Assembly (NCBI GenBank): GCA_016201105.1
Contig: JACQDN010000069.1
Location: 61,442 to 125,441 of the forward strand
From: Pseudomonadota bacterium
Lineage (GTDB): Bacteria > Pseudomonadota > Alphaproteobacteria > Micropepsales > Micropepsaceae
Direction of reading: 5' to 3'
DNA length: 64,000 nt
In this document: piece after piece, positions 9,446-18,547 of the stretch
Layout of the letters: the number at the start of each line of letters is the position of its first letter
How positions within the stretch are numbered: position 1 is the first letter of the stretch
Translations under genes and position numbers: made by a program
Notes under the pieces: model-generated
Told to the model about the DNA's origin: nothing
Database searches by the model: none
Seen by the model: the letters and a program-made list of their open reading frames with translations, nothing else

Positions 9446-10372
9446 CTACGGCGTCTTCTTCGTGCGGCCGAAATTGGCGTCGGCGGTGTCCTGGCCGGCA
9501 TCGATGATCGAGCGGCGGATGGCGCGGGTGCGGGTGAAGAGATTGAACAGCATGTCCCCGTCGCCCCAGCGGATGGCGCGCTGCAAGGCGCTCAAATCCT
9601 CGTTGAAACGGCCCAGCATTTCGAGCACCGCTTCGCGGTTGTTGAGAAAGACGTCGCGCCACATGGTGGGGTCGGACGCGGCAATACGGGTGAAGTCGCG
9701 AAAACCACCGGCGGAGAATTTGATCACTTCGCCTTCGGTGACGGTTTCCAGATCGGCGGCCGTGCCCACGATGTTGTAGGCGATCAGATGCGGCACGTGG
9801 CTGGTGATGGCGAGCACCAGATCGTGGTGCTTGGGATCCATCACTTCGACATTACTGCCCAGCCGCTGCCAGAACGTCTTGAGCGTCTCGACCGCATGCG
9901 CATCCGTGCCGGCCACCGGCGTCAGGATGCACCAGCGATTGTCGAACAATTCGGCAAAGCCCGCTTCAGGGCCGGATTGTTCGGTGCCTGCGATCGGGTG
10001 CGCCGGGATGAGATGAACGCCTTGCGGCACGTGAGGGGCAACATCGCGCACGACAGCCGTCTTGACCGAGCCCACGTCGCTGACGATGGCGCCCTGCTTC
10101 AAATGGCTGGCCATCTCCTTGGCCAGTTCACCGAAGGTACCGACCGGCGTCGCCAGCACGACGAGATCGGCATCCTTCACCGCGGCGGCAAGAGAGTCAT
10201 GCAGCGAATCGGCAAAGCCGACGGCGCGGGCGCGTTCGAGCGTTTCCTTGCGATGGGTATAACCGGCGATGTGTCCGGCAATGCCGCCGCGCCGCATGGC
10301 ATGGGCCATCGACGAGCCGATCAGGCCGACGCCGATCAACGCCACTTTATCGAAAACGGTCGGCGCACTCAT
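9446..10372 (-). CDS. tyrC: Prephenate/arogenate dehydrogenase
   Basis: This 308-residue enzyme carries out the oxidative decarboxylation of prephenate or arogenate in tyrosine synthesis. It has a Rossmann motif GVGLIGSS (about 14-21) for NAD(P), the substrate-binding AHPIAGTEQSGP stretch near residue 123, and SHVPHL near residue 189. It has no chorismate mutase or ACT domain, so it is the cyclohexadienyl dehydrogenase form. Its start overlaps the hisC stop by 4 bp, so the two are coupled; HisC-type enzymes can also supply aromatic transamination, which makes the pairing sensible. Confidence 0.9.
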   Translation of the reverse strand: MSAPTVFDKVALIGVGLIGSSMAHAMRRGGIAGHIAGYTHRKETLERARAVGFADSLHDSLAAAVKDADLVVLATPVGTFGELAKEMASHLKQGAIVSDVGSVKTAVVRDVAPHVPQGVHLIPAHPIAGTEQSGPEAGFAELFDNRWCILTPVAGTDAHAVETLKTFWQRLGSNVEVMDPKHHDLVLAITSHVPHLIAYNIVGTAADLETVTEGEVIKFSAGGFRDFTRIAASDPTMWRDVFLNNREAVLEMLGRFNEDLSALQRAIRWGDGDMLFNLFTRTRAIRRSIIDAGQDTADANFGRTKKTP

Positions 10373-11463
10373 GACCGCTTCACAAATTCTTCGAGCGCCG
10401 CCACGACGCGGCGATTGGCTTCCTCGGTGCCGATCGTCATGCGCAAGCAGTCCGGCAATCCGTAGTTGACGACACCGCGCAAGGCCAATCCCTTCGACAT
10501 CAAAAACGCATCCGCGTCCTTGGCGCTACGGCCCTTTTCCCTCGGGAAATGAATGAGCACGAAGTTTCCCACGCCATTATCCACGCGCAGTCCGGTCCTG
10601 GCGATATGGTCGACGAGCCAGGCGCGCCACTTTTCATTGTGCGCAAAGGCTTCTTCGACATGGGCGTGATCGCCAAGGGCTGCGACGGCCGCGCGCTGGG
10701 CGGGATTGGAGACATTAAACGGCCCCCGCACGCGGTTGAGCACGTCGGCCACGGGAGCCGGGCAATAGGCCCAGCCCACACGAAGGGCAGCCAGGGCGTA
10801 GATCTTAGAGAAGGTGCGCGTCATCACCACATTATCGAACTGCGACACCATCTGAAGGCCGGACTCATAGTCGTTGCGCCGAACATATTCCGAATAGGCC
10901 GCATCGATCACCAGCAGCGTGGTGGGCGGAAGGCCTGCGTGAAGCTTGCGCACTTCGTCGGCCGTCAGATAGGTGCCGGTGGGATTGTTGGGATTGGCAA
11001 GATAGACGAGCCGCGTTCTCGGCGTGACGGCCGCCAGCATGTCGTCGACGTCGACCCGCAGATTTTTTTCCGGCACTTCGATTGGAATCGCGCTGCTCGC
11101 CAAGGTCGCAATGCGATAGACCAGAAAGGCATGGCGGCCATAGAGCGCCTCGTCGCCGGGGCGCAGATAGCAATTGGCGAGCAACGTCAGAAGTTCGCCC
11201 GAACCGTTGCCGCAGACGATGCGCTCGGGATCGATGCCATGCGTCTTGCCGATCGCTTCGCGCAGGATGTTCGCGCCGCCTTCGGGATAGAGCGACAGAT
11301 CGCGTTTCGTCGCCTCGAAGGCTTCCACCGCGCGCGGGCTCGGGCCGAGCGCGGATTCATTCGACGACAGCTTGAACGTGGGCTCGTTGGTGCCACCGGC
11401 CGGCGCCCGCCCGCCGACATAGGCGTGGATGTCCAGAATGCCGGGCTTCGGGGTGGGAATCAT
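10369..11463 (-). CDS. hisC: Histidinol-phosphate aminotransferase
   Basis: A PLP-dependent class I/II aminotransferase for histidine synthesis, possibly also acting on aromatic amino acids given its coupling to tyrC. Motifs are NPNNPTG, the Asp-Ala-Ala-Tyr block LVIDAAYSEY, and the PLP lysine in RTFSKIYALAALRVGWAY. The start at 11463 (MIPTPKPGILDI) is chosen because AAGGA lies about ten bases upstream and because the family usually starts with this PKPGI block; an in-frame ATG at 11484 has no good ribosome site. It is divergent from metX. Confidence 0.92.
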   Translation of the reverse strand: MIPTPKPGILDIHAYVGGRAPAGGTNEPTFKLSSNESALGPSPRAVEAFEATKRDLSLYPEGGANILREAIGKTHGIDPERIVCGNGSGELLTLLANCYLRPGDEALYGRHAFLVYRIATLASSAIPIEVPEKNLRVDVDDMLAAVTPRTRLVYLANPNNPTGTYLTADEVRKLHAGLPPTTLLVIDAAYSEYVRRNDYESGLQMVSQFDNVVMTRTFSKIYALAALRVGWAYCPAPVADVLNRVRGPFNVSNPAQRAAVAALGDHAHVEEAFAHNEKWRAWLVDHIARTGLRVDNGVGNFVLIHFPREKGRSAKDADAFLMSKGLALRGVVNYGLPDCLRMTIGTEEANRRVVAALEEFVKRS

Positions 11464-11581
11464 AAAACACGCGTCCTTAAGCATCTCAGAAAGACGCCTG
11501 CAGCGCGCTTTTCAGCGCCTCCAAGCGGAGGGCATCAATAGGCGAGCGGCCTCGCAAAATCAAAGCATTGTGGACACGCGT

Positions 11582-11610
11582 TTGACACCCATTGCCACGC
11601 GCCTTAGCAA
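11582..11610 (+). promoter_or_regulatory. Promoter and small palindrome upstream of metX
   Basis: TTGACA (11582-11587) and TAGCAA (11605-11610) are 17 bp apart and 38 bp from the metX ATG. Just downstream, at 11618-11630, lies the palindrome TCACC-TAA-GGTGA, which could be an operator. I do not see the conserved core of a SAM-II riboswitch, which often precedes this gene in Alphaproteobacteria. Confidence 0.5.
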
Positions 11611-11648
11611 ACGCGGCTCACCTAAGGTGAACGAGCCTCACGACGAGC

Positions 11649-12824
11649 ATGGTAGAGACCATCACGCCCCGCTTTCCGCGGCCGCTTTCGGCGCCCGGCG
11701 CCGATATCGGCAAGGCCGTGCACTTCGGCGCAGACAAGCCGCTGAAGCTGGATTCCGGGCATGTACTCTCGCCCTTCACGGTCGCGTACATGACCTACGG
11801 CGCGCTGAATGCCGCGAAGTCGAACGTCGTGCTGATCTGCCATGCGCTGACCGGCGATCAGTTCGTCGCCGGCCAGCATCCCGTCACCGGCAGGCCCGGG
11901 TGGTGGGAAACGATGGTCGGCCCCGGCAAGCCGATCGACACCGACCGCTTCTTCGTGATCTCGGCCAATGTGCTCGGCGGCTGCATGGGCACGACGGGAC
12001 CGGCGGAGACCGATCCCGCAACCGGCAAGCCTTACGGCCTCTCCTTTCCGCTGGTCACGGTCAAGGACATGGTGCGCGCGCAAGCCATGCTGCTGGACGC
12101 GCTCGGCATCGAAAAAGTGCTTTGCGTCACCGGCGGCTCGATGGGCGGCATGCAGGCGCTGCAATGGGTCGCGAGCTATCCCGATCGCGTCGTGACCGCG
12201 GCGCCGATCGCAACCGCGGCGCGCCATTCGGCGCAGAACATCGCGTTTCACGAAGTGGGACGGCAGGCGATCATGGCCGATCCCGATTGGAAAGCCGGCG
12301 CCTATCAGCTGGAAGGCACGCAGCCCAACAAGGGACTGTCGGTCGCGCGTATGGCTGCCCACATCACCTATCTTTCGGAAGCAGCGCTGCAGCGCAAGTT
12401 CGGACGCAATCTGCAGGAGCGCGAAAGCATCTCCTTCGGCTTCGGTCCGGACTTCCAGATCGAAAGCTACCTGCATCATCAGGGCATGACGTTCGTCGAT
12501 CGCTTCGATGCCAACGCCTATCTCTACATCACGCGCGCCATGGATTATTTCGATCTGGCGGCGGACTATGACGGCGTGCTGGGCGAAGCGTTCCGCAACT
12601 GCAAGACGCGCTTCTGCATTGTCTCGTTCACCAGCGACTGGCTGTTTCCGACTTCCGAAAACAAACGCATCGCGCATGCGCTGAACGCGGTGGCGGCGGA
12701 TGTGAGCTTTGTCGAGATCGAGAGCGATCGCGGCCACGATGCTTTCCTGCTCGACGAGCCGGAATTGTTCGCCGTGATGCGGGGGTTCTTGAATGCCGCG
12801 GCTGCGCAACAAGGTGTGGCATGA
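11649..12824 (+). CDS. metX: Homoserine O-acetyltransferase
   Basis: An alpha/beta-hydrolase-fold acyltransferase that activates homoserine for methionine synthesis. The nucleophile is Ser164 in GGSMGG; the Asp is in SFTSDWLFP (about 330) and the His in DRGHDAFL (about 360). The ALTGDQFV and WWETMVGPG blocks are typical of MetX. At 391 residues the length is normal. Acetyl versus succinyl specificity cannot be settled by eye. The stop overlaps the metW start (ATGA), and MetX-MetW pairs are thought to work together. Confidence 0.95.
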   Translation: MVETITPRFPRPLSAPGADIGKAVHFGADKPLKLDSGHVLSPFTVAYMTYGALNAAKSNVVLICHALTGDQFVAGQHPVTGRPGWWETMVGPGKPIDTDRFFVISANVLGGCMGTTGPAETDPATGKPYGLSFPLVTVKDMVRAQAMLLDALGIEKVLCVTGGSMGGMQALQWVASYPDRVVTAAPIATAARHSAQNIAFHEVGRQAIMADPDWKAGAYQLEGTQPNKGLSVARMAAHITYLSEAALQRKFGRNLQERESISFGFGPDFQIESYLHHQGMTFVDRFDANAYLYITRAMDYFDLAADYDGVLGEAFRNCKTRFCIVSFTSDWLFPTSENKRIAHALNAVAADVSFVEIESDRGHDAFLLDEPELFAVMRGFLNAAAAQQGVA

Positions 12825-13441
12825 AAACGACCGTGCCCGCCCTTCGCGCCGATCTCGCCGCGATCGTAGCGATGATCCCGGACGGCGCGCGCGTGCTCGA
12901 TGTCGGCTGCGGCGACGGGGCCTTGCTCGAACATCTGATCGCGACGCGCCACGTCAACGGCCGCGGCATCGAATTGTCGCAGCAGAACGTGAATGCCTGT
13001 GTGGCGCGCGGGCTTGCCGTGCTGCAAGGCGACGCCGACGCCGACTTGGCGGAATACCCGTCTCAAGTTTTCGACGTGGCGATCCTGAGCCAGACGATCC
13101 AGGCCACGCGCGCGCCGCGCACGGTGCTGGGGCACCTGCTGCGTATCGGCCAGCGCACGGTCGTGTCGTTCCCCAATTTCGGGCATTGGCGCGTGCGGTT
13201 ATCGCTTCTGGCAAAGGGCCGCATGCCGCGCACCAAGGCGCTCGACCATCACTGGTACGACACGCCCAATATTCATCTCTGCACGATCGCCGATTTCGTG
13301 GCGCTGGCGCGCGAGCAGGGCGCGGTGATCGAACGCGCTTTGTCGCTCGACGAGACGGGCCGCACACGCCCGATGAATCCGAGCGCATGGGGGCCCAATC
13401 TCTTCGCGCAAGGCGCGATCTTCATGCTGCGCGGCGGTTAG
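12821..13441 (+). CDS. metW: Methionine biosynthesis protein MetW
   Basis: A 206-residue protein with a SAM-methyltransferase-like fold: [13 protein letters not shown] near residue 26 is motif I, followed by [19 protein letters not shown]. The [13 protein letters not shown] stretch near residue 118 is a MetW hallmark. MetW is associated with MetX and is reported to stimulate the homoserine acyltransferase. It starts inside the metX stop, so the pair is coupled. Its stop overlaps by four bases the stop of the convergent small gene downstream. Confidence 0.93.
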   Translation: MKTTVPALRADLAAIVAMIPDGARVLDVGCGDGALLEHLIATRHVNGRGIELSQQNVNACVARGLAVLQGDADADLAEYPSQVFDVAILSQTIQATRAPRTVLGHLLRIGQRTVVSFPNFGHWRVRLSLLAKGRMPRTKALDHHWYDTPNIHLCTIADFVALAREQGAVIERALSLDETGRTRPMNPSAWGPNLFAQGAIFMLRGG

Positions 13442-13737
13442 TTCGCCGAGGCCTGCGAGCTTTTGCTTGCGCCCAGAAGCTTCAGCGCATTGTCGTAATG
13501 CGCGACACCGTCCGCATACATCTCGTGAACACAGAAGCTGGCGCCGTTGTTCTTTTCCTTCGTGGCAGCGCTGTAGTTCGGCGATTGCGCGTTGCTTGCG
13601 AGCGCCGTCTTCACCTGGCGCGCCGCGTCGCGGCAGTTCGATGCCGTTGCATCGGTGGTGGCGCCGGCGGCCGCCATATTCGCGACGATACCGCTGCAGA
13701 CGATGGCGACCGCGGCCGCCCATTTGCCAATACGCAT
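13438..13737 (-). CDS. Small secreted protein of unknown function
   Basis: The 99-residue protein starts at MRIGKW, chosen because a very strong AGGAGGAG site lies 3-4 bases upstream. Residues 1-24 form a signal peptide with likely cleavage after an AAAGA/AGATT region, so the mature protein of about 75 residues is periplasmic. It has two Cys (in SNCRD and SFCVH), perhaps a disulfide. I do not recognise a family. It converges with metW and its stop overlaps the metW stop. The 262 bp upstream to 13999 hold no gene that I can support. Confidence 0.7.
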   Translation of the reverse strand: MRIGKWAAAVAIVCSGIVANMAAAGATTDATASNCRDAARQVKTALASNAQSPNYSAATKEKNNGASFCVHEMYADGVAHYDNALKLLGASKSSQASAN

Positions 13738-13999
13738 GACTCCTCCTGACATTCTTTGGCTCAATTGCATGATCGCCGGCTCACAGGCCGGCCTATGCGA
13801 CATAGGCAGAGGATTTCGAATGTGAAGCGATGCATGGATGAGTTGCGCGTAACGAAGTTCACACGCGCTGATCGCGAATTGCGAAATTCAGAGAAGACAA
13901 TATTTTCGCGATGGATGAACCTCGCGCATGTCCGCCATGCGTTCAGCTGGCATGAGCGATCATTGCGGCGCACCCGCGCGCGCAGATCATGAAAGGGCG

Positions 14000-14710
14000 T
14001 TAACCGCCTGCCCGCGCCAGAGCCGGTTTTGCGTCCTTCACCCGCAATGGGGCGGTCGTCGCATACATGGATTTCGACGCTTCCACGATGTGCACGCCGG
14101 CAAGACCCGGCCACAGCCGGCGCCCTACGCCCTCCCAACCCGCGCCGCTGCGCACGAAGCGCTTGGAGCGCAGCGGCGGGAAATGCAGCGCATTGTCCCA
14201 ACGCTCGGCGACGAAGAGCGAGTCCTGCAAGAGCTTGTCCAGCTGCATGCGGTTGAACGGCCTGCCATAGGCGAACGGGGTGCGATCGATCTGAGCCCAC
14301 AGGCTGGTGCGGTTGGGGGCCACGATGAGAAGCCGGCCGGCAGGCGCCAGCACGCGCCAGAGCTGGCGCATCAGCGTCCGCGTGGCTTCCGCCGCTTCCA
14401 ACCCATGCACGACCAGAATGCTGTCGAACATGGCATCGGGAAACGGGAGGGCATGCTCCTCCGATTGCAGGGTGAGCGATTTTCCTTCCGGCCAGCTGGT
14501 CTGGCCCTGGTGCGACGGCAGCAGCGCGATGACGCGCTCGGCTTCGCCCAGGAACGGGCGCAGATAGGGTATTGCGAAGCCATAGCCCAGCACGCGCTGG
14601 CCCGTCAGATCGGGCCAGGCCTGGCGCACGCGGCGGAAAATGTGGCGGCGCGCCACCTGCCCGGCAGGCGTTTCGTAGTAGTCCGAAAGATCGCTGGCAT
14701 CGATCTGCAT
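14000..14710 (-). CDS. Class I SAM-dependent methyltransferase
   Basis: A 236-residue methyltransferase-like protein starting MQIDASDLSDYYETP. Motif I is degenerate (VLGYGFAIPYLRP), while the acidic and post-I blocks (LPFPDAMFDSILVVHGLE near residue 92, then LMRQLWRVLAPAGRLLIVAPN) are typical of the Methyltransf_11 group. The weak glycine motif leaves SAM binding uncertain. It is divergent from gloB with 82 bp between, a pairing found in many Alphaproteobacteria. A longer frame runs back to 14833, but that would overlap gloB and lacks support. Confidence 0.85.
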   Translation of the reverse strand: MQIDASDLSDYYETPAGQVARRHIFRRVRQAWPDLTGQRVLGYGFAIPYLRPFLGEAERVIALLPSHQGQTSWPEGKSLTLQSEEHALPFPDAMFDSILVVHGLEAAEATRTLMRQLWRVLAPAGRLLIVAPNRTSLWAQIDRTPFAYGRPFNRMQLDKLLQDSLFVAERWDNALHFPPLRSKRFVRSGAGWEGVGRRLWPGLAGVHIVEASKSMYATTAPLRVKDAKPALARAGG

Positions 14711-14792
14711 GGTGCTTGGGTAATCCTTGGCCCTCTCGGGTTCAATGTCGGGCCGCAGATTTGCTAGGCTTTCGGCCGAATTGGAGATCGTT

Positions 14793-15554
14793 ATGAGCCT
14801 TGAAATCGAATTGGTCCCCTGCCTGAAGGACAACTACGCCTATCTGGTGCGCGAGGGCGGTCTCTGCGCCGTGGTCGATCCTTCCGAAGCCGCGCCCGTG
14901 AAGGCCGCGCTCGCCAGGCACGGCGGCAAGCTCACCCACATCCTCAACACCCATCATCATTGGGATCACACCGGCGGCAATCTTGCGCTGAAAGAAGAAT
15001 TCGGCGCCGAGGTGGTCGGCCCCGGCAAGGACCGCGAGCGCATCGCCGGTCTCGATGTCGGCGTGACGGAAGACGCGCTTTGGCAGTTCGGCTCGCACCA
15101 AGTGCGCGTGCTGGAAATCCCGGCTCACACCAAAAGCCATATCGCCTTCGTATTCGACGACGAGCGCGCGGCGTTTACCGGCGACACGCTGTTCGCCATG
15201 GGCTGCGGACGGCTGTTCGAAGGCACGCCCGATATGATGTGGTCGAGCCTTTCGAAATTGATGAAGCTTCCGGATGACACACGCATCTATTGCGGCCACG
15301 AATACACCATGAGCAACGGCCGCTTCGCGCTGACGGTCGAACCGGACAATGCCGATCTGCAGGCACGCATGCGCGAGGTGGAATCCCTGCGCGCGAAGAA
15401 CGCCCCGACCATTCCCTCGACAATAGCGTTGGAAAAAAAGACCAATCCGTTTCTGCGTCCCAACTCGGCGGAGATCCGTCGCACGCTAGGCCTGGAGAAG
15501 GCGAGCGACGTGGAGGTGTTCGCGGAGACGCGAAGAAGGAAGGATGCGTTTTAG
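14793..15554 (+). CDS. gloB: Hydroxyacylglutathione hydrolase (glyoxalase II)
   Basis: This metallo-beta-lactamase-fold thioesterase hydrolyses S-lactoylglutathione in methylglyoxal detoxification. The metal motif THHHWDH is at 53-59; other ligands are in HTKSH (about 113), the bridging Asp in FTGDTLF (about 133), and His in YCGHEYT (about 170). The C-terminal helical glutathione-binding domain is complete (NPFLRP near 225). The start at 14793 has GGAG nine bases upstream. Total length of 253 matches the family. Confidence 0.93.
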   Translation: MSLEIELVPCLKDNYAYLVREGGLCAVVDPSEAAPVKAALARHGGKLTHILNTHHHWDHTGGNLALKEEFGAEVVGPGKDRERIAGLDVGVTEDALWQFGSHQVRVLEIPAHTKSHIAFVFDDERAAFTGDTLFAMGCGRLFEGTPDMMWSSLSKLMKLPDDTRIYCGHEYTMSNGRFALTVEPDNADLQARMREVESLRAKNAPTIPSTIALEKKTNPFLRPNSAEIRRTLGLEKASDVEVFAETRRRKDAF

Positions 15555-15555
15555 T

Positions 15556-15723
15556 CTTCCTCCCCCGCCGTTGCGGGGGAGGTGGCGCTCGACGCGTAGC
15601 GTCGAGTGACGGAGGGGGTGGCGGCAGCTGCAAGGAATGATCGCGATTGTACTGTCGAACTTCCCGCCGCCCCCTCCGCCTCGCTGCGCTCGGCACCTCC
15701 CTCGCAACGGCGGGGGAGGAAGC
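15556..15723. repeat. Family B palindromic repeat, copy 1
   Basis: Begins TTCCTCCCCCGCCGTTGCGG and ends with its inverted copy (GCAACGGCGGGGGAGGAA). Inside are a CTCGACGCG/CGTCGAG hairpin, a GGAGGGGGTGGCGG arm, and the mirrored CCGCCGCCCCCTCCGCCTCG arm. It fills the convergent gap between gloB and the small gene at 15729. Relatives lie at 27288-27456 and 44576-44597. Confidence 0.9.
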
Positions 15724-15728
15724 GTTAG

Positions 15729-15944
15729 CTACGGCCGCATGAACGTGTAGTCGGTGTCGGGATCGGCGTTTTCGGCGACGGAGATCAGTTCGGCCTGGAC
15801 GTCTTTCAGCGGTCGTGTTTTCAGCCAAGTTTGAATGATGAACGCAAGGGTATGACGCGCGACGACATCGGCGCCCGCTTTTTCGGCGTCCGCTTCAGCC
15901 AAAGCCGCATCGAAATGTTTCTTGGCAATGGAATAGGCACTCAT
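15729..15944 (-). CDS. Small conserved-looking protein of unknown function
   Basis: A 71-residue soluble, mostly helical protein beginning MSAYSIAKKHFDAALAEA. It has good codon use for this genome and a GAGAG ribosome site. It shows no motif that I recognise. It is convergent with gloB and followed upstream by a lipoprotein gene on the same strand. Confidence 0.6.
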   Translation of the reverse strand: MSAYSIAKKHFDAALAEADAEKAGADVVARHTLAFIIQTWLKTRPLKDVQAELISVAENADPDTDYTFMRP

Positions 15945-16024
15945 CGCAATGGCTCTCTTTCACTGCAAAGATCGGCCGCGAGCCGGCAAAAGACATTGAC
16001 CGGAATCAAAAACGAACGGCGAGC

Positions 16025-16273
16025 TCAGTTGTCGTCGTCGTCACTGTCTTTCTTCTTGTCGCTGTCGTCGTCTTTATCTTTGTCTTTGTGCTTGTCACTG
16101 CTGCCGGCGACGACGTCGGCCGTCCCGCTGACGACATCCCCTGCCACATCGACGGTCGTGGAAACGACGGTCGCCGTCGTGCTGACCACGGCGTCTCCCA
16201 CCGCGACGGCGGCACAGCCCGAAAGGGCAAAACCCAGCAGCAACACACTTCCCACAGTCGCCACAAAACGCAT
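16025..16273 (-). CDS. Small lipoprotein with Val/Thr-rich core and Asp/Lys-rich tail
   Basis: An 82-residue protein starting MRFVATVGS. It has a lipoprotein signal with the lipobox LSGC (Cys20), a core of alternating Val, Ala and Thr (about 21-57), and a highly charged low-complexity tail of Lys and Asp (about 58-82). The mature protein would be anchored in the inner or outer membrane with a polyampholyte tail in the periplasm. The tail is encoded by a run of GTC/GTT-type repeats on the plus strand and could vary in length by slippage. The role is unknown. Confidence 0.75.
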   Translation of the reverse strand: MRFVATVGSVLLLGFALSGCAAVAVGDAVVSTTATVVSTTVDVAGDVVSGTADVVAGSSDKHKDKDKDDDSDKKKDSDDDDN

Positions 16274-16357
16274 GGCTTTTCTCCTTCGACAGCCAGGAAC
16301 CCTAGCATGGGCCGGTTGAGAGGATAATAATTTCACCAGGGAACTCTGGGGGACGCC

Positions 16358-16807
16358 ATGCAACAAATCGCCAATCTGCCGTTCATGAACTTGCGACTGG
16401 GAGGCCTTTCGACCGAGCTGACGATGCTCACGCTCGCCGTCGTGCTTGGCCTTTTCCACCTCCTGATCGCGGCGCGGGCCAACAATTCCCAGCGCGGGAT
16501 CAAATGGAACGTGGGCGCGCGCGACGAACCCGGCGCACCGACCAGCAAGCTTGCCGGGCGGCTGGAGCGCGCTTTTCGCAATTTCACGGAGACGTTTGCC
16601 TTCTTCGCCGCCGCCGTGCTGATCGCGACATTTGCCGGCCGCCACAACTGGGCGACCGTCTGGGGCGTGCAACTCTATTTCTGGGGCCGCGTCGTCTATC
16701 TGCCGCTCTATGCGCTGGGCGTTCCCGTGCTGCGAACGCTGGTGTGGGTGGCAGCGACGGGCGGGATTGTTCTGGTCTTGGTGGCGATCTTTGCGCCGAG
16801 TATCTAA
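16358..16807 (+). CDS. MAPEG family membrane protein
   Basis: A 149-residue four-helix membrane protein of the MAPEG (eicosanoid and glutathione metabolism) family. Hydrophobic helices lie near 20-40, 72-92, 98-118 and 125-147. The loop with Asn-Val-Gly-Ala-Arg-Asp and the helix FRNFTETFAFFAAAVL, which carries the E-T-F pattern, match bacterial MAPEG proteins. The substrate is unknown; bacterial members may use glutathione. It is divergent from the lipoprotein and is followed 15 bp later by an A+T-richer small gene. Confidence 0.88.
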   Translation: MQQIANLPFMNLRLGGLSTELTMLTLAVVLGLFHLLIAARANNSQRGIKWNVGARDEPGAPTSKLAGRLERAFRNFTETFAFFAAAVLIATFAGRHNWATVWGVQLYFWGRVVYLPLYALGVPVLRTLVWVAATGGIVLVLVAIFAPSI

Positions 16808-16822
16808 TGTAGTGGGCTATCG

Positions 16823-17194
16823 ATGAAATATTTCGAGGAAGCAAAAAAGATCTGGCAAGAGCACGTTCCCAAGTTGGGTCAGTCGGATACCGTCGAAGGA
16901 GAGCTTTTGCGCGCAGCGGAAAAGCTTCGCGATGAAGCTATAAGAAATGGCAATGGAAATTGGGATGAAGGCTTCGAGATTTTGTTGTCATATCTCGAAG
17001 ACAAACTGCTTGATCCCATTGTTTTTTCCGACGGTGCGATCACCGATACGAGAAAGATATTGATCCGCTTGCGGGATTTTGAAGATCCATGTTTGGAAGA
17101 CGAACCTTACGACGAACTAAGCGATCGCACCGTGGAATATCTGCTTCACTATGGAACTCAACCTCGGTCGAAAAACGCCAAGTTGCAGCGCTAA
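16823..17194 (+). CDS. Acidic small protein of unknown function, A+T-rich
   Basis: A 123-residue acidic, helical protein with the recognisable string RNGNGNWDEGFEILLSYLE (about 42-60). I cannot assign a family. Its base composition and codon choice (AAA, GAT, ATA, TTG) are clearly more A+T-rich than its neighbours, which suggests recent transfer. Small orphan acidic proteins of this kind are sometimes immunity or antitoxin partners, but no toxin gene is adjacent. Its last four bases overlap the stop of the convergent HAD gene. Confidence 0.6.
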   Translation: MKYFEEAKKIWQEHVPKLGQSDTVEGELLRAAEKLRDEAIRNGNGNWDEGFEILLSYLEDKLLDPIVFSDGAITDTRKILIRLRDFEDPCLEDEPYDELSDRTVEYLLHYGTQPRSKNAKLQR

Positions 17195-17871
17195 ACCAGA
17201 TCAATACCGGCAAAAAGACTTTGTGCTTCGACCCAGCTCGCAACAACACGCTCTGCGCCGGACGCGGCCAACTTTCTACCCGCGGCTTCGTCCATATGAC
17301 CGCCGCCGGTGAACCCCCACACACGCATGCCGGCGGCGCGGCCGGCCAGTACCCCGTTCACGCTGTCCTCGAGCACAAGGCAGTGCTCGGGCATTACATC
17401 CAACGCTTTGGCAGCGTGTAAAAACAAATCCGGCGCGGGCTTGGCATGCGTCACATGCTCGGCGGAATAGACGTGCGGCGCGAAGTGATCCCACAGGCCC
17501 ACTTTGCGCAGCTTGATCTCCAACCCTTCTGTGGTGCTCGAACTGGCGACGGCTTTCAAATGCGGTACCGCCGAGACGCAAGCGAGCGCGCCGGCCACTT
17601 CCGTCAGCTGCTCCATCACCGCCTGGCGCATGCGGCGTTTGATCGGCCCGCGGATTTCTTCCGTCACCGGACGGCCGAGACGGGCGATGCCGTCTTCATC
17701 GAGCGCGGCCCAGAACGCCTTGTCGCTCATGCCCATGAAGCGCTCGCGGAATTCGCGCGCGTCGTAGTGAAGACCGATGGCGGCCAGCACATCGGTTTCG
17801 ATCTCGTGCGCCAGCGTTTCGCTTTCCACGAGCACGCCGTCGCAATCGAAGAGAATCGCCGCAACCTTCAT
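17191..17871 (-). CDS. HAD-superfamily phosphatase (phosphoglucomutase/phosphoglycolate-like)
   Basis: A 226-residue haloacid-dehalogenase-type hydrolase. Motif I is LFDCDGVLVESE (about 6-17), motif II is the SSSTTEG stretch (about 110), motif III Lys is in AKPAPDLF, and motif IV is LEDSVNG. A helical cap lies between motifs I and II. This pattern fits subfamily IA enzymes acting on small phosphoesters; the substrate is unknown. The start at 17871 is chosen because the protein then begins just before motif I. It follows the hemolysin-III-like gene with a 13-bp gap. Confidence 0.88.
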   Translation of the reverse strand: MKVAAILFDCDGVLVESETLAHEIETDVLAAIGLHYDAREFRERFMGMSDKAFWAALDEDGIARLGRPVTEEIRGPIKRRMRQAVMEQLTEVAGALACVSAVPHLKAVASSSTTEGLEIKLRKVGLWDHFAPHVYSAEHVTHAKPAPDLFLHAAKALDVMPEHCLVLEDSVNGVLAGRAAGMRVWGFTGGGHMDEAAGRKLAASGAERVVASWVEAQSLFAGIDLV

Positions 17872-17884
17872 CGGCTGGGATATG

Positions 17885-18547
17885 TCAGACCGAGAACTCG
17901 GCCGCAATCGCCGCGAAGTGCAGAACGGCCGCGACGAGCACGAATGCGTGCCAGATCGCCTTGTGGAAGGGGATGCGCTCGATCACATAAAAGGCGATGC
18001 CGGCCGAATAAACGACGCCGCCTGCCATCAGGAGCCAGAAATCGGTGACCGCAACCGCCGAGGCCAGAGGCCGGATCACCACGATGATCATCCAGCCCAT
18101 CAGGACGCAAAGCCCGATGGACAAGATTTCGAAACGGCGCGGAAACAGCACCTTCAGCACGACACCGGCGGTGGCGCAGATCCAGATCGCCGCGAGAATG
18201 GCCGTGCCCGCTGTATCGCCCAGCCGGTTGACGGCCAGGGGCGTGTAGGTCCCCGCGATCATGATGAAGATGAAGGCATGATCGAGCCGGCGCAGGATCT
18301 GTTTCGACGGCTTGTGCGCGGGCCACAGATTGTAGACAGCCGAAGCGCCGATCATGCCCAGCAGGCCAACGCAATAGACCGTGACGCTGGCGATGACGGA
18401 GACGCCGGCGACGTGAAAGAGCAGCCACAGACTTGCATTGATGGCAAAGAGGACACCGACCACGTGAATGACGCTGTCCACGAAATGCTCGTGGTGCGAG
18501 TAGATCCGCTCCGCTCTAGTGACGAGGTCTTTGGCGACGTTACTCAT
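17885..18547 (-). CDS. Hemolysin III (PAQR/TrhA) family membrane protein
   Basis: A 220-residue protein with seven hydrophobic segments. PAQR/HlyIII signatures are the early His-containing stretch EHFVDSVIHVVG, the conserved NLWP block with downstream RRLDHAFIFIMIAGTYTP near residue 88, and the late HAFVLVAAVLHF motif near residue 200. Homologues are implicated in membrane-fluidity homeostasis rather than true haemolysis. The conserved His and Asp residues probably bind a metal. It is co-directional with the HAD gene. Confidence 0.88.
   Translation of the reverse strand: MSNVAKDLVTRAERIYSHHEHFVDSVIHVVGVLFAINASLWLLFHVAGVSVIASVTVYCVGLLGMIGASAVYNLWPAHKPSKQILRRLDHAFIFIMIAGTYTPLAVNRLGDTAGTAILAAIWICATAGVVLKVLFPRRFEILSIGLCVLMGWMIIVVIRPLASAVAVTDFWLLMAGGVVYSAGIAFYVIERIPFHKAIWHAFVLVAAVLHFAAIAAEFSV

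Noticed and set aside
11464..11648. SAM-II riboswitch before metX
   Set aside because: The leader between the likely promoter and ATG is only about 38 nt and lacks the conserved pseudoknot core.
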